From: Staphylococcus croceilyticus
GTDB taxonomy: Bacteria; Bacillota; Bacilli; Staphylococcales; Staphylococcaceae
Reading direction: 5' to 3'
Length of the DNA stretch: 35,802 nt
Assembly: GCF_002902575.1 (NCBI RefSeq)
Contig: NZ_PPRD01000048.1
Coordinates: 1-35,802 of the forward strand
Below the pieces are notes generated by a model. It was not told the origin of the DNA. It saw only the letters and a program-made list of their open reading frames with translations, and did no database searches. Position 1 is the first letter of the stretch. Every line of letters starts with the position of its first letter. Both the position numbers and the translations under genes were made by a program. Below are positions 27,851 to 35,802 of this stretch, in pieces.

Positions 27851-29206
27851 TTATTCTTCAATTAGCGCTTGTTTATCGACAGTAAGTTGATTTCTTAATA
27901 AGTAAACAATCAACATAGCTAATAATGCACAAATTGTTTCAGCAATTAATAATGACCAAATAACACCTGATAAGCCGAATAAAGCGTTAAGTACGAAGAG
28001 TACTGGGATAATGACAGTACCTTGCGCAATAGCCATGATTGTAGCACCACGTCCTTGACCAGTTGCTTGAAGCATTCCAGTAAATAAGAAACCAATGCCA
28101 TTTAATAGTAAAGAGGTCATAGTTACTTTTAAAATAAATGTAGCTAATGTCACGATTTGAGGATCAGTACTAAATAATTGAACGATTGAATGACCGAATA
28201 ATAATACGATAGTCATACATACTGCAAAGATAGCTGCAATAGATAAAATAACTGCTTTAATTGTGTCTTTCATACGCGTTTTATTAGAAACAAAGTTATA
28301 TGCAATTAATGGAATCACACCTTCAGATAATCCCATAATAATTAATTCTGGGAATTGTACAAGTCTGAATGAAATACCGTAACTTGCAATGGCATAGTTT
28401 CCGTAATGTGCCAAGAATAAGTTAACTACTAAACCTGTAACACCCATTAAGACAACCATTAAGAAGGCTGGAATACCTATTTTAAAAATTTCCTGAACCA
28501 TTTTTTTACTTGGTTTAGCATGTTTGATATTTAAAGATAAAGTCTCATCTTTAATTGCAATATAGATAATAAAGAATAAAGCGGCTACTAAATTTGAAAT
28601 TGCTGTACCTAATGCTGCCCCTACTACGTCTAAGTGGAAACCAAAGATTAGAATAGGGTCTAAAATCATGTTCAATACTACACTTGAAATCATGCCAATC
28701 ATTGAAATAATAGGTTTACCAATTGCACGTGCAAATTGTTCTAAGACAAAGAATAGAATAACAAATGGTGTGCTTAAAAATTGAACTTTTAAATAATCGC
28801 TTGTAAATTTTAATGTCTGACCACTAGCACCTAATACGCTAGCAATTTGATCAGTAAATGGTGTTGCAATGATAGCAATAATAACACCAAAAATAAAACT
28901 ACTATAAATTGAAAAGCTACTTACATAATGACTTTTTGTGTAATCTTTGGCACCGAGTAAACGTGAAATATACGTTCCGCCACCTACGCCGAATAAATTA
29001 CCGAAAGCCATTAATACTGCAAAGATAGGTAATGTTAGTGAAATTGCTGAAATCATGTGGCTATTGTCTAAAAACCCAATAAAGTAAACGTTTAAAATAC
29101 CATAAATAACGCTTAATAAAGAACCTATCATCATTGGCAATGAGAAGTGCATCATCGCTTTAAATATAGGTGATTCTTCAAAATAATATAATTGCTCGTC
29201 TTTCAT
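27851..29206 (-). CDS. mepA: MepA, MATE-family multidrug exporter
   Basis: A 451-residue, 12-helix MATE transporter. The N terminus [19 protein letters not shown] and the internal [14 protein letters not shown] and [15 protein letters not shown] segments closely follow S. aureus MepA, including identical length when the second ATG (29204-29206) is used; the first ATG (29212) is only three bases from the AGGAG site. It exports cationic biocides, dyes and fluoroquinolones in S. aureus. Two tandem MepR palindromes lie directly upstream. The mepB gene that follows mepA in S. aureus is not here; the next gene is ycnJ. Confidence 0.93.
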   Translation of the reverse strand: MKDEQLYYFEESPIFKAMMHFSLPMMIGSLLSVIYGILNVYFIGFLDNSHMISAISLTLPIFAVLMAFGNLFGVGGGTYISRLLGAKDYTKSHYVSSFSIYSSFIFGVIIAIIATPFTDQIASVLGASGQTLKFTSDYLKVQFLSTPFVILFFVLEQFARAIGKPIISMIGMISSVVLNMILDPILIFGFHLDVVGAALGTAISNLVAALFFIIYIAIKDETLSLNIKHAKPSKKMVQEIFKIGIPAFLMVVLMGVTGLVVNLFLAHYGNYAIASYGISFRLVQFPELIIMGLSEGVIPLIAYNFVSNKTRMKDTIKAVILSIAAIFAVCMTIVLLFGHSIVQLFSTDPQIVTLATFILKVTMTSLLLNGIGFLFTGMLQATGQGRGATIMAIAQGTVIIPVLFVLNALFGLSGVIWSLLIAETICALLAMLIVYLLRNQLTVDKQALIEE

Positions 29207-29225
29207 TTTCATAATCTCCTTTTAT

Positions 29226-29254
29226 ATTAGATATCTAATAATTAGATATCTAAC
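29226..29254. promoter_or_regulatory. Tandem MepR operators upstream of mepA
   Basis: ATTAGATATCTAAT (29226-29239) and ATTAGATATCTAAC (29241-29254) are near-perfect palindromes separated by one base. They resemble the GTTAG-containing MepR signature and cover the mepA promoter region. Confidence 0.85.
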
Positions 29255-29272
29255 TATATATTCAAAAATAAT

Positions 29273-29310
29273 CGGGACTTAACTCAAGTTAAATATTGGG
29301 TATGGTCCCG
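29273..29310 (-). terminator. Hairpin after mepR
   Basis: CGGGAC (29273-29278) pairs with GTCCCG (29305-29310), with AT-rich T-containing sequence after it on the minus strand. It separates mepR from mepA. Confidence 0.6.
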
Positions 29311-29319
29311 TGTTTATAT

Positions 29320-29748
29320 TTAATTTGCATTTTTAATATTTTCATACATTCTCTCGAAAAATAACTTCAGTTGTTCTTTCTCGCTGTCCTCAAAATCTTT
29401 AACTAAAATCAATTCAATTTCATCGAAAATACTAACAAACGATTCTACTAAATGATTGCCTTCTTCAGTAAGTTTTAAATTCTTACGTCTTGAATCATTA
29501 GGATCAACAGTACGGTAAATCAATCCTTTTTTCTCTAAGCTCTTTAAAGTAGAACTTACCGTTGAACCCTTACGTTGAAACGTTTTTAATAATTCATTTT
29601 GCGTGATACTTTTATCTTTATGGCGATAGATATAACCTAGCGTATGACTTTGTTCTTGAGTCACATTGTACTCATCTAGTTTTCTGTCAGCATAATTTTT
29701 CATCTCATGAGCTAACATTCTGATTAAGTATTGATATGTTGTTTCCAT
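29320..29748 (-). CDS. mepR: MepR, MarR-family repressor of mepA
   Basis: A 142-residue MarR protein with the winged helix at about 30-100: ITQNELLKTFQRKGSTVSSTL is the recognition region and YRTVDPNDSRRKNLKLTEEG the wing (both split by turns). Similarity to S. aureus MepR (139 residues) is evident at HEMK, THTLGY-like and SIFDEIE segments. It should repress mepA and itself through the GTTAG palindromes and be released by cationic drugs. GGAGTGAGG precedes the start. One operator overlaps its own predicted transcription start. Confidence 0.92.
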   Translation of the reverse strand: METTYQYLIRMLAHEMKNYADRKLDEYNVTQEQSHTLGYIYRHKDKSITQNELLKTFQRKGSTVSSTLKSLEKKGLIYRTVDPNDSRRKNLKLTEEGNHLVESFVSIFDEIELILVKDFEDSEKEQLKLFFERMYENIKNAN

Positions 29749-29764
29749 ATCCTCACTCCATTTA

Positions 29765-29778
29765 GTTAGATATCTAAC
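29765..29778. promoter_or_regulatory. MepR operator upstream of mepR
   Basis: GTTAGATATCTAAC is a perfect 14-bp palindrome covering the predicted +1 of mepR. Confidence 0.9.
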
Positions 29779-29782
29779 GAAT

Positions 29783-29810
29783 ATAATACTCCCTTTTATA
29801 AAATAGTCAA
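29783..29810 (-). promoter_or_regulatory. Predicted promoter of mepR
   Basis: Minus-strand TTGACT (29805-29810) and TATTAT (29783-29788), 16-base spacing, with the MepR operator directly downstream. Confidence 0.72.
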
Positions 29811-29857
29811 TCGATATATTAAAGTTTAAATTTTCTGATTTTTGTTTTGGAAACTTA

Positions 29858-29893
29858 ACCTCAACTTAACCATGATTGTGGTTAAGTTGAGGT
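29858..29893 (-). terminator. Hairpin after the YhgE-like gene
   Basis: ACCTCAACTTAACC (29858-29871) pairs perfectly with GGTTAAGTTGAGGT (29880-29893). The following T-tract on the minus strand is weak. Confidence 0.75.
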
Positions 29894-29907
29894 CATTTAA
29901 CTTATTC

Positions 29908-31191
29908 TTATGATGGTACTTCAGTACGTTTGGTACTATGCTTTCTAACAAGTGCAGATGCGATAACTGAAATGACCCCAAAGATCATGAATCCTACCAT
30001 CATCCAAGTTGTTGTATTCATTGTAAGATGTTGATTCATGTAAATAATTCTTCTTAATGAATTAGCATAATGCGTAAATGGATCTATACTATATACCCAT
30101 GTTTGATAGTTTCTTGGAAGCATTTCTTTAGGTAATGTAACAAGTTGCATACTAAAGAACATAAGTAGAATAAAGATTGGTAAAGCTTTCATACCTAACC
30201 AAACCATAATTCCTAAGATTAAGCCAATAAATCCTAGCATTGAAATAGTTAAGAATAATGCTACACGATTTATATGACCTAAACCGAAGTCAAATCCTAA
30301 TACGCCATGCATGAAGTAAACGAAGCTAAAGCTTCCTAATACCGCAGTAATGACTGCTACCGCAATTTGTCCTAATGAAGCAATAATACGTTGTTTTCTT
30401 TCTGTATTATTAGTTGTTCTAAATGCAAAGAATAATAATACAGATGATACTAATGAGCCCATCCATACTGGCATGAACATTAAGAATGCTGCATTCCCGC
30501 CACCTTGATGGCTAGAAATAGAATGTAAGTTTTGATTATCAACTTTAACAGGGTTTGTAATACCTTTAATATCTGATGCGTCTACTTTTACATCTTGTTT
30601 AGATAACGTATCGATACTTTGTTTTGTAATTTGATTATTCAAGTTATCGCCCATACCACTTAAAACATTAGACACCATTTGAGATGCTTGCATGCTAACA
30701 CCTTTATTAACAATTGTTTTGAAAGTAGCTTGTTTTACATCAACACTTTTATTTCCCATTTTTTCTTGCATTTCTTTTGCTGCTTGAGGTGGAACCTCTC
30801 CTGATTCAACCTTTTGTTGCATTTCTGACTTTTTGCTATCCATGACTACTTTTTGCGTTTTGCTCATCGCATTTTTTGAGAAGTCTTCATCAAAAATAGC
30901 AACCCCATAATATTTTTCATTTTCCATATCTTTTTGAATATCAGATTCGTCGTCTACTTTAATCCATTTAATTGTTTCAGAACGACTATCCATTAATTTA
31001 TCTTCTATTTTTTTACCAATATTTACTTTATGACCTTGGATGTCTACGCCTTTATCATTATTTACAACTGCAATTGGCATTTCTTTAGGTTTTGGATTAA
31101 ATGCTGGATAAAATGCTAAAGAAAAGATTACTAATAATGCAATCGCAGCTAACGGTGTAGCCCAAAGTAAAATACTTTTGAAAATACGCAT
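29908..31191 (-). CDS. YhgE/Pip-like ABC-2-type membrane permease
   Basis: A 427-residue protein. One N-terminal helix (about 10-30) is followed by an extracytoplasmic domain (about 31-235) starting PIAVVNNDKGV, the hallmark of YhgE/Pip and ABC-2 type-3 permeases, then five or six C-terminal helices ending in a basic tail. No ATPase gene is adjacent, so it may use energy from elsewhere or act as an RND-like or structural protein. It is divergent from a TetR regulator, which probably controls it. Possible function: export of a toxic or surface compound; this is inference. Confidence 0.8.
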   Translation of the reverse strand: MRIFKSILLWATPLAAIALLVIFSLAFYPAFNPKPKEMPIAVVNNDKGVDIQGHKVNIGKKIEDKLMDSRSETIKWIKVDDESDIQKDMENEKYYGVAIFDEDFSKNAMSKTQKVVMDSKKSEMQQKVESGEVPPQAAKEMQEKMGNKSVDVKQATFKTIVNKGVSMQASQMVSNVLSGMGDNLNNQITKQSIDTLSKQDVKVDASDIKGITNPVKVDNQNLHSISSHQGGGNAAFLMFMPVWMGSLVSSVLLFFAFRTTNNTERKQRIIASLGQIAVAVITAVLGSFSFVYFMHGVLGFDFGLGHINRVALFLTISMLGFIGLILGIMVWLGMKALPIFILLMFFSMQLVTLPKEMLPRNYQTWVYSIDPFTHYANSLRRIIYMNQHLTMNTTTWMMVGFMIFGVISVIASALVRKHSTKRTEVPS

Positions 31192-31355
31192 CTTCTAATA
31201 CCTCCTATTTTTTATTGAACAATGTGTTGAATATTTAATACGTTGTAAATTATAATGAGGTAGTCAAAAATAAACAATAACCAATTATGCAAATAGCGTA
31301 TAGTTTTGAACAGATTAGTTATTTTTGTCTAATAACTTATTGGAGGTCGATATAT

Positions 31356-31970
31356 ATGAAAGAAGATAGGCGAATCAGAAAGACAAAATCAGCAATAAAA
31401 AAAGCCTTTATACAACTATTAAAAGAAAAAGATCTCGATAGAATTACTGTTCAAGATATTTCAAATCAAGCTGATATTAATCGTGGTACATTTTACTTAC
31501 ATTATGAAGATAAATATTCGCTATTATCAGATATGGAAGATGAATATATTTCTGAAATATGGTCATTAACGCAATTCAATCAATTTAACGCTAGTTCACC
31601 TGAGAAAATTGCAGATGAATTTATAAGTAATACATTAACGAAGATCTTACAACACATTGCTGATAATATGGATTTTTACCACACTATTCTTCAATTAGAT
31701 AGAAAAAGTAAGCTTGAGGATAAAATTTATTTCTTAATAAAAGAAAATATGCAAAAATATATAAGTATTAATAACGAAATTGATGGTATACCTGAAATGT
31801 ATTTCCACAGTTATGTAGCGGGCGCCACAATTTCTACTATTAAATATTGGGTACAGGATGAAAATCGTATTACGGTCGACGAATTAACGCAACACATTTT
31901 CAAAATCGTTTACAATGGTCCATTAAGAATTATGGCAGAAAATCAATACGCCCGTACTCAAACAACTTAG
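31356..31970 (+). CDS. TetR-family regulator, likely controlling the adjacent permease
   Basis: A 204-residue TetR protein. The N-terminal helix-turn-helix region is clear: RITVQDISNQADINRGTFY (about 30-48) followed by LHYEDKYSLL. The rest is an all-helical ligand domain. The frame is open upstream to 31287, but GGAGGT at 31342 sets ATG 31356 as the start. It is divergent from the YhgE-like permease. An imperfect inverted repeat, TTGAACA-N3-TGTTGAA (31215-31231), could be its operator. It may be co-transcribed with the metal transporter 30 bases downstream. Confidence 0.87.
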   Translation: MKEDRRIRKTKSAIKKAFIQLLKEKDLDRITVQDISNQADINRGTFYLHYEDKYSLLSDMEDEYISEIWSLTQFNQFNASSPEKIADEFISNTLTKILQHIADNMDFYHTILQLDRKSKLEDKIYFLIKENMQKYISINNEIDGIPEMYFHSYVAGATISTIKYWVQDENRITVDELTQHIFKIVYNGPLRIMAENQYARTQTT

Positions 31971-32000
31971 ACTAATTGAATATGAAAGGAACCATTAACC

Positions 32001-32945
32001 ATGCTAACTGCATACAAACATACAACGACTAATGAAATTGTTGAAACAACGCTATTAGATCGCTCTGCATCATGGATTAATGTTGTAGAACCAGATAGAG
32101 AAGAAATCGAGGAATTAATGGAACAATACAATCTTCCTGAAGACTTTATTCGAGATCCATTAGATTCTGAGGAAAGCGCACGTATTGAATATGATGAGGA
32201 TACGGGTTACTCATTAATTATCGTCGATTTACCAATCGTTAGCTCTACGAATCGACGTGTACTTTCATTCGTAACAATTCCTTTAGGTATTGTCATCGGA
32301 AAAGGAATTATTTTAACTATTTGCGATGCTGAAAATGAATTCTTAGAAAATTATGCACGTCAAGACAATGTTAATTTGAAGTATCATAGTCGCTTCGCAT
32401 TAGATATTCTGTTAACAATTTCTAACCACTACAACAGAAATTTACGACTTTTAAATAAATCACGAATTCGTATAGAACGTGAATTGAAAAATAATATTAC
32501 AAATAAGCAACTTTACAAATTAATGGAAGTTGAAAAAAGTTTAGTTTACTTCTTAGCCGCACTAAAAGGTAACGATACTATTATTAAAAAATTGTTCCGT
32601 TTACCAGCGATTAAACGTTTTGAAGAAGACGAAGACTTACTTGAAGACTTAGTAATTGAAAATAACCAAGCAATTGAAACAACTGAACTTTATACAAGTA
32701 TCTTAGAAAGTATTACGACGTCCTATTCTTCATTATTATCTAATGAGATGAATAATATAATGAAAACTTTGACGTTATTTACCGTATTACTGACATTACC
32801 AACACTTGTCTTTAGTTTCTTTGGAATGAACGTGCCACTTCCTATTGATGATAAGAGTTATATCTCTTGGGTTATCGTAGTTGGCATTTCTCTCATACTT
32901 GTAATGATCGTCAGTATCTTCTTATGGCGTAAACAGCAACTGTGA
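32001..32945 (+). CDS. CorA-family divalent metal ion transporter
   Basis: A 314-residue CorA-type channel. The soluble N-terminal domain (1-245) is acidic and helical. Two C-terminal membrane helices follow, the first ending in the invariant GMN motif (about 275-277, FFGMNVPLP). It forms a pentameric Mg2+ (or Co2+/Ni2+) channel. AAAGGA lies before ATG 32001. It may share a transcript with the TetR gene. A strong hairpin ends it. Confidence 0.9.
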   Translation: MLTAYKHTTTNEIVETTLLDRSASWINVVEPDREEIEELMEQYNLPEDFIRDPLDSEESARIEYDEDTGYSLIIVDLPIVSSTNRRVLSFVTIPLGIVIGKGIILTICDAENEFLENYARQDNVNLKYHSRFALDILLTISNHYNRNLRLLNKSRIRIERELKNNITNKQLYKLMEVEKSLVYFLAALKGNDTIIKKLFRLPAIKRFEEDEDLLEDLVIENNQAIETTELYTSILESITTSYSSLLSNEMNNIMKTLTLFTVLLTLPTLVFSFFGMNVPLPIDDKSYISWVIVVGISLILVMIVSIFLWRKQQL

Positions 32946-32965
32946 CACATCAATAATTATATGAA

Positions 32966-33007
32966 AAAGGTCAAAGTCCTAACATTGATATTAGGATTTT
33001 GACCTTT
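32966..33007. terminator. Bidirectional terminator between corA-like gene and scrA
   Basis: A 17-bp stem (32966-32982 with 32991-33007) with a single G-T wobble, 8-base loop and flanking A/T runs. Confidence 0.93.
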
Positions 33008-33015
33008 AGTTTTTA

Positions 33016-34458
33016 CTATTCTGCTGCTGCTTTATATGCGTTTCGACGAGATAAAACAATAGTTATTACTACAGAAACGATAAACGCAATTAACATACCT
33101 ATAAAGTAATGGAGCCAACCTGAATGTGCCGGATTAATTGAAATAAATCCAGGAAGACCTGCTGTACCTAACGCAATAGCTTTAACTTTAAAGAACGAGA
33201 TATAAGCTGAGCCTATTGCTGAACCGATAATCGCGCCAATAAATGGATATCTAAGTTTTAAATTAACACCAAACATTGCTGGTTCTGTAATACCTAATAA
33301 TGCTGAAATACCTGCTGCAGAAGCAACACCTTTCAACTTTTTATTATTTTTAATAATTAAGAATGCCGCTAATGCTGCGCCACCTTGCGCTACGTTTGAC
33401 ATAGTCGCAATTGGGAAGATAAATGAGCCGCCTGTTTTCGCTTGGTCAGCAATTAATGTTGTCTCAACCGCAATAAAGCTGTGATGCATACCTGTAATAA
33501 CAATTGGTGCATAGAACAAACCAAATATGAAGCCACCAATCGCTCCACCAAATTCATATAACCAAGTTAATCCATCTGATAACCAATAACCTAATTGTCT
33601 TGTAATTGGTCCTACAAATGAGAATGTAAGAAATGCTGTAATTAAAATTGCTAATAATGGTGTAAGTAAATTATCTAACACGGTTGGAATAACTTTACGT
33701 AAAGCTTTTTCAATGGTAGCCAATATATAAGCAGCCACTAACATAGGTAACACTTGTCCCTGATATCCTACCTGATTAATATACCAGCCAAATAAATCCC
33801 AATGAGGAATGGCTTTACCAGCTTCTAACGCTTTAGGAAAATCATACGCACTCATCAACGCAGGATGTACTAAAATCATACCCAATGCTGCACCTAGATA
33901 TGGATTACCCCCAAACCGCTTCGTCGCACTAAAACCAATCAATATAGGTAATAATGTAAATGGCGCATTAGCAAATATATTAATCATATCTGCTAAACCA
34001 GCAAATTGACTATGAACTTCTATAAAAGATTTATGATCATAAAATAAATCTGGGGCAGTTAAAAGATTGTTAATACCCATTAATAAACCGCCTGCTACGA
34101 TAGCGGGTATAATAGGTACAAAAATATCAGACAACATTTTTACAAAACGTTGTAATGGGTTCATATTCTTGGTCGATTTATCTTTAACATCTGCAGTCGT
34201 TGAAGCTTCTTTACCTGTAATTTTCTCTAATTCAGCAAACACTTTATTCACAGTACCCGAGCCTATTATAATTTGATATTGCCCGCCTGTAGAGAACGTC
34301 CCTTTCACAACATCCATTTTCGATAACTTCTCTTCATCTACTTTACTTTCATCATTTAGAACAAGACGTAAGCGCGTCGCACAATGTGCCATCGCGTCTA
34401 GATTATCTTCGCCTCCAATCGCTTCTAAAATTTCTTCAGCCGATTGTTTATAACTCAT
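33016..34458 (-). CDS. scrA: Sucrose-type PTS transporter EIIBC
   Basis: A 480-residue phosphotransferase permease. The N-terminal EIIB domain has the phosphorylated Cys26 in MAHCATRLRL. A linker of about 25 residues leads to the EIIC domain (from about 105) with ten hydrophobic segments and the sugar-site motif GITEPAMFGVNL. There is no EIIA domain, so a glucose-type EIIA from elsewhere is needed. Length and sequence fit staphylococcal ScrA, though trehalose-type EIIBC is close. AAGGAGG precedes the start. Two LacI-type operators lie upstream; neither scrB nor scrR is in the window. Confidence 0.85.
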   Translation of the reverse strand: MSYKQSAEEILEAIGGEDNLDAMAHCATRLRLVLNDESKVDEEKLSKMDVVKGTFSTGGQYQIIIGSGTVNKVFAELEKITGKEASTTADVKDKSTKNMNPLQRFVKMLSDIFVPIIPAIVAGGLLMGINNLLTAPDLFYDHKSFIEVHSQFAGLADMINIFANAPFTLLPILIGFSATKRFGGNPYLGAALGMILVHPALMSAYDFPKALEAGKAIPHWDLFGWYINQVGYQGQVLPMLVAAYILATIEKALRKVIPTVLDNLLTPLLAILITAFLTFSFVGPITRQLGYWLSDGLTWLYEFGGAIGGFIFGLFYAPIVITGMHHSFIAVETTLIADQAKTGGSFIFPIATMSNVAQGGAALAAFLIIKNNKKLKGVASAAGISALLGITEPAMFGVNLKLRYPFIGAIIGSAIGSAYISFFKVKAIALGTAGLPGFISINPAHSGWLHYFIGMLIAFIVSVVITIVLSRRNAYKAAAE

Positions 34459-34477
34459 TATTTCAACCTCCTTGTAA

Positions 34478-34493
34478 ATGGTACCGGTTTCAT
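34478..34493. promoter_or_regulatory. LacI-type operator in scrA leader
   Basis: ATGGTACCGGTTTCAT is palindromic at 12 of 16 positions with a central CCGG, a LacI/ScrR-type core. It lies between the promoter and the ribosome site. Confidence 0.6.
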
Positions 34494-34505
34494 TCGTTTA
34501 TCTTC

Positions 34506-34523
34506 ATTGTAATCGGTTCCAAT
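34506..34523. promoter_or_regulatory. LacI-type operator over the scrA -10
   Basis: ATTGTAATCGGTTCCAAT is palindromic at 14 of 18 positions with a central CG. Its left end is the predicted -10 of scrA. Confidence 0.7.
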
Positions 34524-34534
34524 TAATAAAGCAA
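34506..34534 (-). promoter_or_regulatory. Predicted promoter of scrA
   Basis: Minus-strand TTGCTT (34529-34534) and TACAAT (34506-34511) with 17-base spacing, overlapping an operator. Confidence 0.72.
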
Positions 34535-34646
34535 TATACTTTTACTCTTTTTCTTCAAATATACATTTGATTGTATTCAGTCCATTTTGGGAAATACAAA
34601 CAAAGAGATGCTAATCATTTTTAATAAAAAAGTAAGGAGTAGTGTT

Positions 34647-35021
34647 ATGAAAGAACGTGGCTATATCGAAAAACTATGGCGTGAAGAAAAGTATCATGTA
34701 TTACTACACAGTCAACAATCCTATAATGAAATTCGTGAACTACTTAAATCTTCACCCTCATTACAAGAAGTACAATTAAAAATTGAGGAAGCATTGAGTT
34801 GTAAGCCTACGAAAGGAACAGTTATTAATGCTTATGACCATATGTGGGGTTATTTTAAAAATAATGCTACTAAAGCAGAAAAAGAACAATCTAAAACTTT
34901 AAAAAATGACTTTCAAAGTGATTTAATTACTAAAAATGAGTTACTGACATTTTTAAAAGAATTGGCTCAACAATATAATGTTACCTATTTATTAGAAAGT
35001 CGCGTCCTACAAACAAAATAA
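34647..35021 (+). CDS. YbgA-like DUF1722 protein
   Basis: A 124-residue helical protein carrying the DUF1722 core: KYHVLLHSQQSYNEIREL near the N terminus, YDHMWGYFK (63-71) and YLLESRVL at the end. In some bacteria this domain is fused to DUF523; here it stands alone, of usual length. Function is unknown. The frame is open back to 34587, but AAGGAGT at 34634 marks ATG 34647 as start. It is divergent from scrA and followed by a hairpin. Confidence 0.82.
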   Translation: MKERGYIEKLWREEKYHVLLHSQQSYNEIRELLKSSPSLQEVQLKIEEALSCKPTKGTVINAYDHMWGYFKNNATKAEKEQSKTLKNDFQSDLITKNELLTFLKELAQQYNVTYLLESRVLQTK

Positions 35022-35022
35022 A

Positions 35023-35060
35023 AGACTGAAGCTTCTCGTCATAGAGATTTACTTCAGTCT
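35023..35060. terminator. Hairpin after the YbgA-like gene
   Basis: AGACTGAAG (35023-35031) pairs with CTTCAGTCT (35052-35060), with inner TCTC/GAGA. The T-rich tail (TTTTATTTTG) is on the minus strand, which would suit transcription coming from the right. Confidence 0.8.
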
Positions 35061-35199
35061 GCAAAGTATTAATTCTATTCTATTTCTTATAGTTGAATAT
35101 TGTTCTTGATGTCTAAAGCGTAAATAGTACGTACATTTATATAGATAAGTAAAACTGAAACACGTTATATAAATATTTAAATTATTTGGGGAATTAAGG

Positions 35200-35640
35200 C
35201 TAGTTTTTAATGTACGTTGTTTGGCTACTGTTAGTACCTCGTGCTAAATGTACATGAGTATATATTCTTATTCTGAGTTGTATAGGAAATCATAGTTGTG
35301 ATGTCTGACTCATCTCATAAACCGTTTCATACTCTATATTGTTGTTTAGGCCTGGTGTGTTTAAGAATATGTCTTTCATTTCATACGAGAAGTTGATTCG
35401 TGTAGTTTCACTTGGGTGTTGGATTATCTAGATGTTAGTCTTTATGTTTGAAATGAAATTAGGCGCATGAGATGTGGTGTTTACCTATGCACATGATGAG
35501 CACTTTAATAATCTTGTAGTTGATTCTTGGCTGTAAATCTAGTCGCTTGTTTCTTGATGTGTCATATTCTTCATGATGTTGTTCAGTGATGTTAAGACAG
35601 AACTAATACATAAATTATCGATTTCTAGCTCACTTATTTT
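35200..35640 (-). pseudogene. Possible decayed gene on the minus strand
   Basis: No intact gene lies in 35061-35802. On the minus strand one frame from 35640 to 35202 reads protein-like residues, e.g. KISELEIDNLCISSVLTSL, then FSYEMKDIFLNTPGLNNN and YTHVHLARGTNSSQTTYIKN, broken by only four in-frame stops (three TAG, one TGA). Random AT-rich DNA would give about a dozen. A TAA at an A-run (35641-35643) bounds it, with possible coding continuing in another frame. A hairpin with a minus-strand T-tail lies beyond its end. I do not recognise the family. Chance is not excluded. Confidence 0.3.
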
Positions 35641-35802
35641 TTAAAACAAACTTCAATAACGCTTACTTCGAAATAAAATTTAGCTTGCTTTGAAATCTAT
35701 ATTTATTATGCAATAAAAAGAGTTGTCCTACACTATTGAAAATTTCCAAATCAATCATGCTATATTCTTAAAATTTTATTTATATTGTGTATAGATGGAA
35801 AT

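Noticed and set aside
29213..29319. Repetitive ATTAGATATCTAA block considered as a CRISPR or mobile-element end
   Set aside because: There are only two copies with one base between them, and the same palindrome precedes mepR, so MepR operators explain it.
31287..31355. Upstream start of the second TetR gene
   Set aside because: GGAGGT sits 8 bases before ATG 31356, and the upstream residues do not resemble a TetR N terminus.
34587..34646. Upstream start of the YbgA-like gene
   Set aside because: AAGGAGT directly precedes ATG 34647; the upstream part lies in the promoter gap and lacks family similarity.
35641..35802. AT-rich right edge considered as an rRNA operon leader
   Set aside because: No 16S 5' end or conserved rRNA segment is present, and I could not match it to a known leader.

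Overview
The window is a chromosomal segment from a Staphylococcus, most likely a coagulase-negative species. The AT-rich sequence, strong AGGAGG-type ribosome sites and a gene set that closely parallels an S. aureus neighbourhood (tcaRAB, hrtAB/hssRS, mqo, lldP, iruO) support this. Several genes that sit elsewhere in S. aureus (tatAC, fepABC, mepRA) are interleaved. I cannot name the species from the sequence alone. The left edge is a draft-assembly contig end: bases 1-11 equal the inner end of the Tn5/Nextera mosaic-end adapter.

Layout. 12-298: tail of a TetR-like regulator. 348-3678: tcaB, tcaA, tcaR (glycopeptide/cell-wall response). 3838-4794: YdcF-like membrane protein. 4856-8754: haem-stress module, hrtBA divergent from hssRS, with an HssR direct repeat between them. 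8887-9782: a LytTR DNA-binding protein overlapping a DUF3021 membrane protein. 9844-16558: respiratory and envelope genes (mqo, GT4 glycosyltransferase, lldP with two Rex sites, TagF-like polymerase). 16636-22151: PaiA-like acetyltransferase, then tatA-tatC converging on fepC-fepB-fepA; both transcription units carry Fur-type palindromes. 22498-25626: AcuI/YhdH-like oxidoreductase, GNAT, Fur-box-controlled iruO and a DUF2871 membrane protein. 25771-27657: YcnJ-YcnI copper pair. 27851-29748: mepA and mepR with three MepR palindromes. 29908-31970: YhgE/ABC-2-type permease divergent from a TetR regulator. 32001-35021: CorA-type metal transporter, sucrose-type PTS EIIBC with two LacI-type operators, and a YbgA/DUF1722 protein. 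35061-35802: no intact gene, but a minus-strand frame that looks like a decayed coding region.

The recurring theme is metal, haem and redox homeostasis. HssRS senses haem and drives the HrtAB efflux pump. IruO supplies electrons for haem breakdown in S. aureus. FepABC takes up iron, with FepB exported by the Tat system encoded beside it. YcnIJ handles copper, and Rex links lactate transport to NADH level. Nearly all genes are intact and recognisable. The least described elements are the LytTR/DUF3021 pair with its phased upstream repeats, the Fur-type box before tatAC, the long lldP leader and the decayed gene at the right end.
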